The notes under the pieces were generated by a model, which saw nothing but the letters and a program-made list of their open reading frames with translations, was not told where the DNA came from and did no database searches. From Bacteroidales bacterium (GTDB lineage: Bacteria; Bacteroidota; Bacteroidia; Bacteroidales; UBA3824): a DNA stretch of 64,000 nucleotides. The position numbers and the translations under genes are program-made. Location of the stretch: assembly GCA_017417315.1 (NCBI GenBank), contig JAFPZK010000078.1, forward strand, positions 99,712-163,711. Reading direction: 5' to 3'. Below are positions 18,339 to 27,294 of this stretch, one piece after another (position 1 is the stretch's first letter; each line of letters starts with the position of its first letter).

Positions 18339-19650
18339 ACTTCAAAATATCTCTCCAGAGTTTAAATTCCAAATCTTTTCTGCTGAAAGGTTTGATTTCG
18401 TCGGCAGAGGCTACCGTGTCGAAATTGTATGCAAGTTCCGAAAGGAAGAACGAAGCCCTTTCAAGACCTTCGCCGAGATTTATCATCACAATGTCGCCGT
18501 CTTTTAATAAGCCTTTTTTGAGCGATTCAAAATATCCGCCGAGACCTATTGCCGAAGCAGGTCCTATTTTTTCCAACGTCTTGAAAGCCACCAAACGCGC
18601 AACATCAGCCGTCTTTGTCTCGTCAAAAGTGATGATTTCACCGCCTGAATTTTTAGTCAAATCTGCAATTATCGGATACGTTCCCGGAACGCCCGTCGCC
18701 AAGGTCTGAACCTTAGTTTTCGGGTTTTGAATCTTCGGGAAATCCTGCTGCCAACCTGTCGGAAAACCAGCGGCTTTCGCTTTTTCCCAAGCCTGTGTCA
18801 TCGGGTCGCAAAGGCTCGGCTGAACAGAAATAAACCTCGGACATTTATAATCGCCGAACTCAGAAACCTCGCCGATAGCCTTTTCTACCGCAATCGGTCC
18901 AGTGCCGCCGCTCAACGCCTGAATGTAAACCGTCGGCAGTTCGCCAGTTAATCTCAGCCACTCGTAAACCCAAGTTTTTTTGGATTCAACCCTCAGCGGG
19001 TCGGTGTTGCCGATTGTCATTAAAATATTGTTTTTAGCTGTAAATTCGCCCGCGATTTTTTTCGCAAAAGCATAGTCGCCTTTACATATAACGGCTTTTT
19101 GTCCGTATGCGCTGACACTTGCAATATTCTCTTTTACAGCATCTTGCGGCATAAAAACGTACAAATTGATTCCCGCTTTTGCCAAATAATGCGAAAAAGC
19201 GTTTGCCGTATTGCCCGTACTTGCAACAGCGTATTCCGTTACGCCGTTTTCTTTCAAAACCGATGCCGCTAACGTTCCCGCAATGTCTTTAAAAGTACGT
19301 GTTCCGTCATTAAAATTATGACGCATAACGTAGACTTTCAACGTCTTGCCGAACTCTTTTTTTGCGACTTCTTCCAAAAAGTCCCAACGGCTGACAGGCG
19401 AAACCCCCTCCCCTGCCGAAACGATATTTTTAGCATCGTCAAGGGGTAAAAAGTCAAAATAATGCCAAAGATTTTTTACATCTTTTGCATTGAAAATCAG
19501 GTCTTTCAACTTTTCAGGTGAAGCGGTATATTTGGTATCGACAAAATTTTTGCCGCACTTCGGGCATTTTTGTCCGTGGTTAAACCACTCTTTAAAACTT
19601 TCAATTCTGTGTCCGCAACTTTTGCAGACAAAATAATATTTTTGAGCCAT
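18337..19650 (-). CDS. threonine-synthase-like PLP enzyme with zinc ribbon
   Basis: The 437-residue protein opens with a zinc-ribbon (CKSCGH and CPKCGK). A fold-type II PLP domain follows: the Lys in DGTRTFKDIAG, the pocket ASTGNTANAF, and the glycine loop ALSGGTGP. This architecture fits threonine synthase or cysteate synthase-like enzymes. It is not the long threonine synthase usual in Bacteroides, so a paralogue with another O-phospho-amino-acid substrate is possible. The start at 19650 (MAQKYYF) was chosen because it follows the preceding VOC gene by 4 bases, which implies one operon. Confidence 0.75.
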   Translation of the reverse strand: MAQKYYFVCKSCGHRIESFKEWFNHGQKCPKCGKNFVDTKYTASPEKLKDLIFNAKDVKNLWHYFDFLPLDDAKNIVSAGEGVSPVSRWDFLEEVAKKEFGKTLKVYVMRHNFNDGTRTFKDIAGTLAASVLKENGVTEYAVASTGNTANAFSHYLAKAGINLYVFMPQDAVKENIASVSAYGQKAVICKGDYAFAKKIAGEFTAKNNILMTIGNTDPLRVESKKTWVYEWLRLTGELPTVYIQALSGGTGPIAVEKAIGEVSEFGDYKCPRFISVQPSLCDPMTQAWEKAKAAGFPTGWQQDFPKIQNPKTKVQTLATGVPGTYPIIADLTKNSGGEIITFDETKTADVARLVAFKTLEKIGPASAIGLGGYFESLKKGLLKDGDIVMINLGEGLERASFFLSELAYNFDTVASADEIKPFSRKDLEFKLWRDILK

Positions 19651-19654
19651 TTTT

Positions 19655-20821
19655 TTACTTTTTAAATTTAGCCGCACATTCGTCGGAAATTCTTGTTTTT
19701 TCTTTTGCCGTATCGGATTTCGTGTAATCGTCGCCTTTGCGCAAAAACCTCAAACCTGACATTATAAAATCAGGCAACGGTTTTTCAGGATTACGCTTTT
19801 TAAGATTAATTCCGATGTTGAATTTTGCCAAAACAGGTACGTAATATGTTTCAACAAATTCTATCAGGCTGCCGTCGGGGTCTTCGATGTAAGTGAAATG
19901 TCCCGATGCTCCGCCCATATCAAAAATTTCTGCGTCTTTTTCGTAGGCTTCGGGGTTGGAATCACACTGAAACTCAACGCCGTAACTCTTACAATGAGCA
20001 CGCAAATCCTTCATATTCCTGATGTCAAAACAAATCTGAATAAATCCCGGATCGCCCCAGAGATGCGTTTTGAAATCGTAAATATGTTTTAATTCCCTGT
20101 CGGATTCCACCAACTGAACGAGTTCTATCTGTGAGGCGTTCAAGAAGTTAGAGAATGGACCTTTGCGTTTTTGTGAATGTCCGAGAAGAACTCTGCGGTA
20201 TTTTTCTTTTCCGCCGGGGAGTTTTGCGAAATCCTCAAAAACATCGGTTTCATCATAAATTACGGTGTCATAACCGAGAATATTTTTGTAAAATTCTTTT
20301 GACTTTTCTATATCGCTGACACCGAGAATTGCGCCGTAAATTCCGCCGGTTTTTGATTTGGTTTCGTTGAAAACAATGTCGCTTTCAACGACTTCAAAAA
20401 TATTTCCGAACGGGTCTTTTACGAAGAAATGGTCTTTGTTGTCAAGCGTTTTCGAGAAACTTGAAAGTAAAGTCAAATTATCATTTTTGAATTTCAGATA
20501 AGCCGCCGCAACGTTTTGACATTTGATTTTTCCGATAAAAATTCCTAAATCGCCGAGTTGAGGTTGAAAATCGAGTTCATGCGGCTCTCTTGAAGTGTAT
20601 TGCCAAATTTCCAAGCCGCCGCCGCCCTGCATGTTATATGCTAAAATAGTGTGTCTTGACTGCGGTTGATGATTGGTGTAAGGCTGCATCAGAGAGGCTT
20701 CACCGGGAGCGTCGCTTAGAAGCACGTCTGCGCCGAAATATTCTCTGTACCAGTCCCAAGCCTGATAAACGTCTTTTACGCCGATACCGACTTGTTGGAT
20801 TCCGCTGATTGAAAATGCCAT
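19655..20821 (-). CDS. VOC (glyoxalase/dioxygenase-superfamily) protein with two VOC modules
   Basis: The 388-residue protein has two consecutive VOC domains. The first starts with IQQVGIGVKDVYQAWDWYREYFG and contains FVKDPFGNIFEVVE. The second starts with GAILGVSDIEKSKEFYKNILGYD and contains YIEDPDGSLIEFVE. Metal-site residues (His/Glu/Asp) are only partly evident. VOC proteins include glyoxalases, dioxygenases and epimerases. The 4-base gap to the threonine-synthase-like gene suggests the two act on the same compound, which I cannot identify. Confidence 0.8.
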   Translation of the reverse strand: MAFSISGIQQVGIGVKDVYQAWDWYREYFGADVLLSDAPGEASLMQPYTNHQPQSRHTILAYNMQGGGGLEIWQYTSREPHELDFQPQLGDLGIFIGKIKCQNVAAAYLKFKNDNLTLLSSFSKTLDNKDHFFVKDPFGNIFEVVESDIVFNETKSKTGGIYGAILGVSDIEKSKEFYKNILGYDTVIYDETDVFEDFAKLPGGKEKYRRVLLGHSQKRKGPFSNFLNASQIELVQLVESDRELKHIYDFKTHLWGDPGFIQICFDIRNMKDLRAHCKSYGVEFQCDSNPEAYEKDAEIFDMGGASGHFTYIEDPDGSLIEFVETYYVPVLAKFNIGINLKKRNPEKPLPDFIMSGLRFLRKGDDYTKSDTAKEKTRISDECAAKFKK

Positions 20822-20931
20822 TTTTAATAATGTGTTTTTTGATTAAAGTTTTTATAGCGCAAAGTAAACAAAAATTTCTGAAAATACAGCGGAAAATACA
20901 AAAAAATATAAAAATACAGTTTTTTTAAAGG

Positions 20932-21912
20932 CTAACCTTGGGTAACTTCCCAATAACCGTTTTTATTAGCACCAATGCGGCGAATAATGCCTTCGTCTTG
21001 AAGTTTTTTCATATTAGACTTGATACTTTTTAACGTAATACCAATAATTTCAGCGAGTTCCGACTGCTTGATATATGGGTTATCCTTGATGACATCAATA
21101 ATTTTTTGCTGATTTATGGTAACCTTTATAGTAACCTTTGTGGTAACCTTTTGACGGTTGATGATATTGTCAATTTCAGTATTCAAAAGGTCAAGCATAA
21201 ACTCTATAAACTGAGTGCTGTTGGCATTGGTGAGCGTAAAATTCAGCGCGTCGTAATACTCTTTTTGGTGTTGTTTGACGAGAGTTTCGACAGGAATCCA
21301 TGCAAAAACGGGTTTCCAATGTTTTAAGATAACTGTCTGCCAAAGCCGTCCCATACGTCCGTTACCATCTTCAAACGGGTGGATAAATTCAAATTCATAA
21401 TGAAAAACGCAACTTTTTATGAGCGGATGTTCGTCGGAATTTTTGAGCCACGAAAACAAATCCGCCATCAATTCCGGCACACGCATAGCGGGCGGTGCTA
21501 CGTGTATAACTTTTGTACCGTCAAAAATACCTACGCCGCCGTTTCGATATTTGCCGTTAAGTTTTACAAGGTCAGCGGTCATCAAACGGTGAGCGCGTAA
21601 AAGGTCTTTTTCGTTGTTCGGATTTAGTTGAAGCAAAAGTTTGTAAGCCTCCACCGCGTTTTTCACCTCTTGAATTTCGTCAGGCGCACCAAGAACTCTT
21701 TTGCCGTCAATAATGTCTGTAATCTGTTGAATACTAAGCGTATTGCTTTCAATAGCAAGCGAGGAATGAATTGTTTTTATACGGTTTTCTCTACGAAGTT
21801 GCAGACTTAACGGATTATCGGAAAGGGCTGTTATTGCGCCAATTTTTTCCGAAATTTCCGCAATAAGTTTTACGGCTTTCGATGTGATTGAATATGGCGG
21901 TGTGTATGACAT
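20932..21912 (-). CDS. Fic-family protein with C-terminal winged helix
   Basis: The 326-residue protein contains the Fic core HPFEDGNGRMGRLW, whose His attacks the nucleotide alpha phosphate to transfer AMP to a target hydroxyl. An N-terminal SSLAIESNTLS segment resembles the inhibitory helix of class II Fic proteins. The Glu is present but the next residue is Ser, not Gly or Asn. A winged-helix domain follows (QSELAEIIGITLKSIKSNMKKLQDEGII). A threonine/valine-rich repeat (KVTIKVTI) joins them, encoded by imperfect 12-base repeats. The ATG at 21912 was chosen because MSYTPPYSITSKAV matches typical starts. It is a single gene with no visible toxin partner. Confidence 0.87.
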   Translation of the reverse strand: MSYTPPYSITSKAVKLIAEISEKIGAITALSDNPLSLQLRRENRIKTIHSSLAIESNTLSIQQITDIIDGKRVLGAPDEIQEVKNAVEAYKLLLQLNPNNEKDLLRAHRLMTADLVKLNGKYRNGGVGIFDGTKVIHVAPPAMRVPELMADLFSWLKNSDEHPLIKSCVFHYEFEFIHPFEDGNGRMGRLWQTVILKHWKPVFAWIPVETLVKQHQKEYYDALNFTLTNANSTQFIEFMLDLLNTEIDNIINRQKVTTKVTIKVTINQQKIIDVIKDNPYIKQSELAEIIGITLKSIKSNMKKLQDEGIIRRIGANKNGYWEVTQG

Positions 21913-22037
21913 AATACTTGAATTTTCAAATGCGAAGATAAAGATTTTTTTTGAAATACCATAACTTTTTTCAATTAACAACTAAGTTACTGAAAAACAA
22001 CACAAAGAAAATTTTTTCAAAAAAACTTTTAAAAAAA

Positions 22038-22070
22038 TTTGTTATTCTTAAAAAAGTTTCTCTAAATTTA
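22038..22070 (+). promoter_or_regulatory. candidate promoter TTTG-N21-TAAATTTA of the GTPase operon
   Basis: TTTG is at 22038-22041. TAAATTTA is at 22063-22070, one mismatch from TAnnTTTG. If used, it gives a leader of about 335 bases before the ATG at 22414, which contains the structured element below. Confidence 0.4.
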
Positions 22071-22139
22071 CGCCGATATGTTCAATCCCTAAAATTGTAT
22101 TATAAGAAACAGACACTTTCAAATAATAATGACATACAC

Positions 22140-22359
22140 GGTGTGATAAGCATCACGCCAAGATTATAGACTTTACGCCTTAATTCTTTACTTTCGAGAA
22201 AACTGGACACTTTCTAAAATGAAGTCAAGAAGAACGAGTGCGAGAGAGTCCGCGCTACACGGCGTGGACTGCTTTGTACTTTTTTGACTTCATAGGTAGT
22301 CCAGATAAATCCTCTCGAAAGAAAAAAGATACATCATAAAAGCAGTCAACGCCTTTTTT
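22140..22359 (+). promoter_or_regulatory. structured leader / candidate attenuator RNA
   Basis: No gene is seen between 21913 and 22414, but the sequence folds strongly. A first hairpin (22140-22147 with 22152-22159) has an 8 bp stem. A nested element follows, with stems 22191-22199/22313-22321 (9 bp), 22203-22208/22299-22304 (6 bp), 22220-22228/22284-22292 (9 bp) and the apical stem 22247-22255/22262-22270. The segment 22261-22275 can instead pair 14 of 15 bases with 22339-22353, which is followed by TTTTTT. The two foldings exclude each other, as in an attenuator. A trans-acting RNA is the alternative. Confidence 0.6.
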
Positions 22360-22413
22360 GTTGATTGTTGGTATAGGGCTAAAATTAGGTAGCAAAACTT
22401 TAAACGTAATATT

Positions 22414-24657
22414 ATGATATTAGACCAAATTCAACAAGAAATCAACAAAGCCGTCCGCGAGAGAAAGGAATACAAAGACCTCGTGAACGGCAAAGTAGAT
22501 TTGCTGAACAAGTTGAAGGCACAAATCAAAGAGTGCATTCAGAAGGTTTCAGCAAGTTCTTTCGAGAACAAGGCTATCTACAAGCAGAAACTCAATCAAG
22601 CGATGGAATCAATTGACCAAATTCTTAAAGATTCCGCGCCGCTAATCAACCGTTTCAACCGCGACACCATCAATCTTGGCGTTGCAGGTGCAACACAGGC
22701 GGGAAAAAGTACGTTTTTGGAAGCCGTGTCTGGTGTGAAACTGCCGAGGGCAGGCGGAGAAAGGTCGGGAGATTCCACAACTGCCGCCAAGTCAATCATC
22801 ATCAACAGTGCAGAAAAACGGACAACCGTCTATTTCCGTACAAAGCAGGAATTTGTAGCACTTGCAAACGCCTATCTGCCCGAAAAATACAGAGGTTCGG
22901 TGTCTGACCTTGCAGATTTCGAGAATCTGCCGCTCGACAAAATCAAGTCTGACCCTGATATTTCGAGCAGCGAGCGTTACGAAGTTACGCTTCTCAAAGA
23001 CGCTCAGGCTTCATTCCATTGTTTCAGAAACTTGCTCGTAGGAGGACAAAAAGACATTGATATTGCCGACCTTGCCGATTATGTGACATTCTATCAGTGC
23101 AAAGACCCGAAAGAAGAACATCGTTTTTGGGCGGCGGTCAAGTTGGTAGAAATAAGGTGTCCGTTTGTTGCGCTTGGCGACAGCGACATCAAACTGACAC
23201 TTGTTGACCTTCCGGGAATGGGTCAATGTCCGAGGGTTAACGCACAGATGGTCGATGAGTTGGAAAACGAAGTCGATACCGTAATGCTTCTATTCAAGAC
23301 TACGGCGGTAAAACCCGATGACGACGCCAACACATTTGATGCCATAAAAAATGCGCAGAAGTACGTAAAGGACAAGACCAAGTTTCTTTCGTTCCTAATC
23401 AATGTTGTTGAGAACGATGAAAACCGCTGCGGCAACGTCAACTCCATCAAAATCAGGATTGATGATGTATTCAAACACAATAATGACGAGGATTACAAGA
23501 CCTACGAGACATCCATCATCAATGCTGACGGAACCTTCAATAGTGCGAAAGTACACCAAGACGTTGTTGGCGTACTCTCAAAACTTGTAGGTGACATTAA
23601 ATCTTTGGATGCCGACACCTACAACGGATGGATTGGAACGCTTGATATCACCGACCTGAAAAATCAAGTCAACGAAATTGCGAACCAAATCAAGAACGAC
23701 CTGCCGTACAGCGAGGACGACGATGATTTGCTCGACGGCAAGAAAACCGACCTGAAAGCCGCCTTTGCAGACTACAACGACCTTGAAGACAATTACATCG
23801 TCAAGAACACCATCAAAGAAATCAGTCGGGAAATCAATTCCAAAATCAACGAAATATCCACGAACATTGAAAATCTTCCTCTCGGCAAGGAGGTGGACAA
23901 ATGGAAGGTTTATTTCGCAGAGCAGCGCAAACAATACAAGGGTGTCGCAATTCTCACGCCTGAACTAATCCGCCTGTGGACATACATCAGGAGCGAATAC
24001 CGAGCAATCGAAAAAGTTGCCGACAAATTCCTTGTCAAACTCAAAAACGACATCATTGACAAGTTCAACGAAATTGTAAAAGTGCCGTTCATTACCAAAC
24101 GTGGTGACGAAGGAATCACCGAATTGATTGACAAAATCGAGGGAACAGAAGTTGAAATGCCGATGATAATCTCAGCGTTCAAATCGTTGATGGACGATAA
24201 AATAAGTTTCAATCAACTTGTGTACCAATACATTGTAAGTGCGGAACTTGCAAAATCCATCAGTAATGATTCCAAAAAGGGCGGCTTGATTTCCGACGAT
24301 TCTTTCAAAGTGCCGGAAGGAACAAGCGACGACGATGAGCGCGACCATTACGGAAACAAACTCACCCACGTAGTCCTTGATGTCAACAAAGAAATGGCGG
24401 AAATCATCAGTGACAAAACGCCTTTTGCCGTGGCAGCATACCTCTATGCAAAGGCTGAATACTTCAACGACTGCCTTAACCGCTCTACATTCGACGAAAA
24501 AGAAAAAGACCTCTGTTTCAAGCACTTCTGCAAGACATTCCGCCTCGAACTTTGGCCTGACCAATTCGGCAAATCGAGCGAAACCGTCCTCGTGCGCGAA
24601 ATCACTAAGTCGCTCACAGAAATAAGCAAACTCATCAACGAACTCAACAAATTGTAA
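22414..24657 (+). CDS. dynamin-like large GTPase
   Basis: The 747-residue protein has an N-terminal helical segment (about 1-90), then a GTPase domain with G1 GATQAGKST, a Thr-containing switch (SGDSTTAAKS) and G3 VDLPGMG. The G4 candidate NVVENDEN is atypical. Long predicted helices follow, with an acidic stretch (YSEDDDDLL). This is the layout of bacterial dynamin-like or septin-like stress GTPases that act at membranes. No transmembrane helix is seen. The next gene, another GTPase-like protein, is 4 bases away. Codons here favour C endings, unlike the flanks, which suggests transfer. I do not recognise a named family. Confidence 0.7.
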   Translation: MILDQIQQEINKAVRERKEYKDLVNGKVDLLNKLKAQIKECIQKVSASSFENKAIYKQKLNQAMESIDQILKDSAPLINRFNRDTINLGVAGATQAGKSTFLEAVSGVKLPRAGGERSGDSTTAAKSIIINSAEKRTTVYFRTKQEFVALANAYLPEKYRGSVSDLADFENLPLDKIKSDPDISSSERYEVTLLKDAQASFHCFRNLLVGGQKDIDIADLADYVTFYQCKDPKEEHRFWAAVKLVEIRCPFVALGDSDIKLTLVDLPGMGQCPRVNAQMVDELENEVDTVMLLFKTTAVKPDDDANTFDAIKNAQKYVKDKTKFLSFLINVVENDENRCGNVNSIKIRIDDVFKHNNDEDYKTYETSIINADGTFNSAKVHQDVVGVLSKLVGDIKSLDADTYNGWIGTLDITDLKNQVNEIANQIKNDLPYSEDDDDLLDGKKTDLKAAFADYNDLEDNYIVKNTIKEISREINSKINEISTNIENLPLGKEVDKWKVYFAEQRKQYKGVAILTPELIRLWTYIRSEYRAIEKVADKFLVKLKNDIIDKFNEIVKVPFITKRGDEGITELIDKIEGTEVEMPMIISAFKSLMDDKISFNQLVYQYIVSAELAKSISNDSKKGGLISDDSFKVPEGTSDDDERDHYGNKLTHVVLDVNKEMAEIISDKTPFAVAAYLYAKAEYFNDCLNRSTFDEKEKDLCFKHFCKTFRLELWPDQFGKSSETVLVREITKSLTEISKLINELNKL

Positions 24658-24661
24658 AAAA

Positions 24662-25870
24662 ATGACAGAACAAGAATACAAAGACCTCAAAAAGGTTTTC
24701 GACAAGGTGAAAAGCCCTGTCGAGAAAAAAATGAAGATACAAGGTGAAGAAATCACCATAAAGACCACCACACTTGACCCAATCCGCATCGCTATGGCTG
24801 CGCCGCGACGCACCGGCAAGACATCGTTGCTTGCGACCATTTTCAGGTACATGAAAGAGCATATCACCCCCAACACTTTCGAAATCGTCATCAATGAAGA
24901 CGATGACAACAAGGTGCAGGAATATGCCAACACGTTGCAAGTAATCAAAAACGCCAAGACTGATGACGATGTTACCAAAAAGATCAATAATTTGGAAGCA
25001 AGCAACGGCATACAGTCATTCAAGTTCACTATCCGGTTCAAACAGACCAACGATGCCAAAAAAACTATTTTTTGGATTGAGTTGCCGTTTGAAATAATGG
25101 ACGTGGCGGGCGGCATTGTAGAAAACGACAAAAACCAAGATGCCAACAAGAGGGAAGAGTTCAAAGCACACTTGGACGAAAGTTCCATCCTGATTGTGCC
25201 ATTCGATTCTATTCTTCTGATGGAAAAACCAATCACAAATGATAGGGAGAAACTTGACGATTTTGTTTCAAGGAGACTGAGCATCAACAACATAGAGGAT
25301 TGGTGCATTGAATGGGCTAAGACCCGCAAAAACGACCGCCATCCCAAGGTAATCTTCGTGGCAATGAAATCCGAGACATACCACACCAACAAAACCACTG
25401 CCGACAAATCTTCGAGATGCTTCGAGGAGTTCAATAGCAAGTACCGGGATACTCTGTTCAAACTCAAAGAACACGCACCGACCGACTTGAAAATCACCTA
25501 CACGCCGTTGGAAACCCTCGGCTGTGTTAAGTGCAACAAGTCGCTGTTCGACGACGAAACCGAGCAGATGGTTTACTCATTCATCAAAGTTGACAGCATC
25601 CAAAACTATTTGGGCGCGGGCATCATTCTCGGCGAGATATTCGAGCGCGCCAAAATGCAAATTAAAGACACATACGGCGACGCTCAAACGTGGATTAAGG
25701 CAATCAAAGATATGTCGTGGTTTGAAAAAATCAAGCATCTCTTGGACACGATTTCGGCATATTGGAACGAAGATGGCATTCTCGACTTCTTCAACGGCAT
25801 CCAATACATCGAACAGGAAATCGACAGCATCGCCGCCAAAGACAAATGCAAATATGCACGAACCATCTAA
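24662..25870 (+). CDS. second P-loop GTPase-like protein of the cassette
   Basis: The 402-residue protein has a G1 loop (RIAMAAPRRTGKTSLLATIF, near residue 50) and a G3-like MDVAGG after a hydrophobic strand. A possible G4 reads VAMKSE, with Glu for Asp. This resembles TRAFAC-type GTPases found in pairs in conflict systems (the double-GTPase group), though that link is my inference. The C-terminal half is helical and has a CVKC pair. It lies 4 bases after the dynamin-like gene and 12 bases before the membrane partner gene, in the same codon style. It probably binds both neighbours. Confidence 0.6.
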   Translation: MTEQEYKDLKKVFDKVKSPVEKKMKIQGEEITIKTTTLDPIRIAMAAPRRTGKTSLLATIFRYMKEHITPNTFEIVINEDDDNKVQEYANTLQVIKNAKTDDDVTKKINNLEASNGIQSFKFTIRFKQTNDAKKTIFWIELPFEIMDVAGGIVENDKNQDANKREEFKAHLDESSILIVPFDSILLMEKPITNDREKLDDFVSRRLSINNIEDWCIEWAKTRKNDRHPKVIFVAMKSETYHTNKTTADKSSRCFEEFNSKYRDTLFKLKEHAPTDLKITYTPLETLGCVKCNKSLFDDETEQMVYSFIKVDSIQNYLGAGIILGEIFERAKMQIKDTYGDAQTWIKAIKDMSWFEKIKHLLDTISAYWNEDGILDFFNGIQYIEQEIDSIAAKDKCKYARTI

Positions 25871-25882
25871 CTCATTGCCACT

Positions 25883-27088
25883 ATGATTGTACTCAACACC
25901 AACGGCAAGTACGAATACAGCAGTTTCTGCACCAAATCGAAATCCGATGAGGCGGAACGTTGGCTTGACAAATACAAAGATTTCATCGTCCAACACCGTG
26001 AAAACATCATCGTGGAGTTCGATTTGGAGCGGAAAACCGCCAACATCCACCTTTCCACGATACCATCAGAACGCAAGGACATCAATGGCAGCCCTTGTGA
26101 CATATCCCTTACGGCAATTGGTGCAGATATCAACGGCAGCGACTACAACGTTATGTTGTCGTTAATAGTGTACGCTCTTTCAGAAGGGTTCGATGCACTT
26201 GGCGGCATTATGGACACTCATTTCAAGGAGGAGTTCTTCAATGTCAAAAATCAGGACGATATTCAAAGTTTTGACAAAGAAGAACTTGTAAACTACAAAC
26301 TGAACGATTTGTACGAAAAACATACAAAATGTGTTCAGCCCCAAACAATCCTTGATTTGCCAAAGATTGAAAAAGATACCTGTGCGGCGAAGTCAGTAAA
26401 GGCTGTGAATGTTGCGGATTTTGTGAGTGCTATTCAGTATGTACATAATGACAAAGAAGCGACAAAATTCATTCTGATAATCACCCGTATGAGCGTTACT
26501 GATGAAAAAGTTAAAAAGTTCGCCCATAAAGATGACAAAAAATTCGCCAAAGCGGTGATTTACAGAACGTCTGCACTAGAAGAAACCGATTGGCAGTCAT
26601 ACGTCATAAAAAAAAAGACGTTACCACTGTCGGCGAAAATCGGAATGGCGACAGTGGCGATAGGAATAATAATGGCGGGATTGATGATAAACTTACGAAA
26701 ACCATCAACACTGGAATTGATACCATCGGAACAGTTGTCAACACACTCTCTGACGGACTCTATAAGTGGCTTAAACGATTTGGTGGCTAATTATTCAGAA
26801 AAATTGAATAAAGCCAACCGCACAATTGATTCTTTGAAAAGTCTGCAAACATATACAGATACAGTCAATAATACGACCGTTCAAATAGACCTCGGGAAGT
26901 TTTCAAAGACAGGTGTGTGCGCAATATCTACGGTAAATGATAACGCCGTTTCCGACACAATAGTCATACGGAGCAACGTTGATTTCAGAAAAACAAAGAA
27001 GTGCTACATAAGCATTTATAAAAATTCTGACGTAAAACCGTTCAAGCAAATCCCCGCTATTGACATAAAAAGCAAACGCGGAAAGTGA
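25883..27088 (+). CDS. membrane-anchored third component of the GTPase cassette
   Basis: The 401-residue protein has an N-terminal soluble domain of about 250 residues. One transmembrane helix follows (AKIGMATVAIGIIMAGLMINL, about 251-271), then a coiled coil (LNDLVANYSEKLNKANRTIDSL) and a small C-terminal beta domain. No enzyme motif is seen. It could recruit the two GTPases to the membrane. Nine consecutive A at 26607-26615, just before the membrane helix, could slip by one base. The -1 frame stays open for about 60 codons and would replace the anchor with an amphipathic tail. A terminator follows at 27102. Confidence 0.6.
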   Translation: MIVLNTNGKYEYSSFCTKSKSDEAERWLDKYKDFIVQHRENIIVEFDLERKTANIHLSTIPSERKDINGSPCDISLTAIGADINGSDYNVMLSLIVYALSEGFDALGGIMDTHFKEEFFNVKNQDDIQSFDKEELVNYKLNDLYEKHTKCVQPQTILDLPKIEKDTCAAKSVKAVNVADFVSAIQYVHNDKEATKFILIITRMSVTDEKVKKFAHKDDKKFAKAVIYRTSALEETDWQSYVIKKKTLPLSAKIGMATVAIGIIMAGLMINLRKPSTLELIPSEQLSTHSLTDSISGLNDLVANYSEKLNKANRTIDSLKSLQTYTDTVNNTTVQIDLGKFSKTGVCAISTVNDNAVSDTIVIRSNVDFRKTKKCYISIYKNSDVKPFKQIPAIDIKSKRGK

Positions 27089-27101
27089 AATCTCTTTTTT
27101 C

Positions 27102-27140
27102 CCTGCTGACAAGTTCTGTGCTTGTTAGCAGGAATTTTTT
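27102..27140 (+). terminator. intrinsic terminator of the GTPase operon
   Basis: A 12 bp stem (CCTGCTGACAAG with CTTGTTAGCAGG, one G-U) and a 7-base loop are followed by AATTTTTT. It lies 14 bases after the last stop codon of the operon. Confidence 0.85.
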
Positions 27141-27206
27141 ATAAAAAATCCGCTTTTCACATTTCTCATTACCACCTAAAAATCAAATAGTTACACTAAA
27201 AATTTT

Positions 27207-27270
27207 TCAAAAATGTTACCTCAGCGCAAATTTCAAAACGGCAAAATGTTACCTCTGCGCAAATTTCAAA
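27207..27270. repeat. left 64-base flanking repeat of the AAA cassette (two 33-base units)
   Basis: It contains TGTTACCTC.GCGCAAATTTCAAA twice, at 27214 and 27247, exactly 33 bases apart. The whole 64 bases recur at 28694-28757 with one difference, in the same orientation, on the other side of the ATPase gene. Confidence 0.9.
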
Positions 27271-27294
27271 TGTAATATACTAAAAATCAACACA

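Noticed and set aside
19651..19677. Extended start at 19677 for the threonine-synthase-like gene
   Set aside because: It would overlap the VOC gene by 23 bases, and MAQKYYF at 19650 gives the usual zinc-ribbon start.
21628..22169. Short plus-strand frames around the start of the fic gene
   Set aside because: They overlap the clear Fic coding sequence or its AT-rich leader and have no promoter or recognisable motif.
22191..22321. The structured leader as a retron RNA
   Set aside because: No reverse transcriptase gene is present next to it or in the window.
24172..25497. A 441-codon open frame on the minus strand across the GTPase genes
   Set aside because: It is a shadow caused by the C-rich codon use of the plus-strand genes. 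Those genes have clear GTPase motifs, and the minus frame has low-complexity Ser/Leu composition with no domain or promoter.
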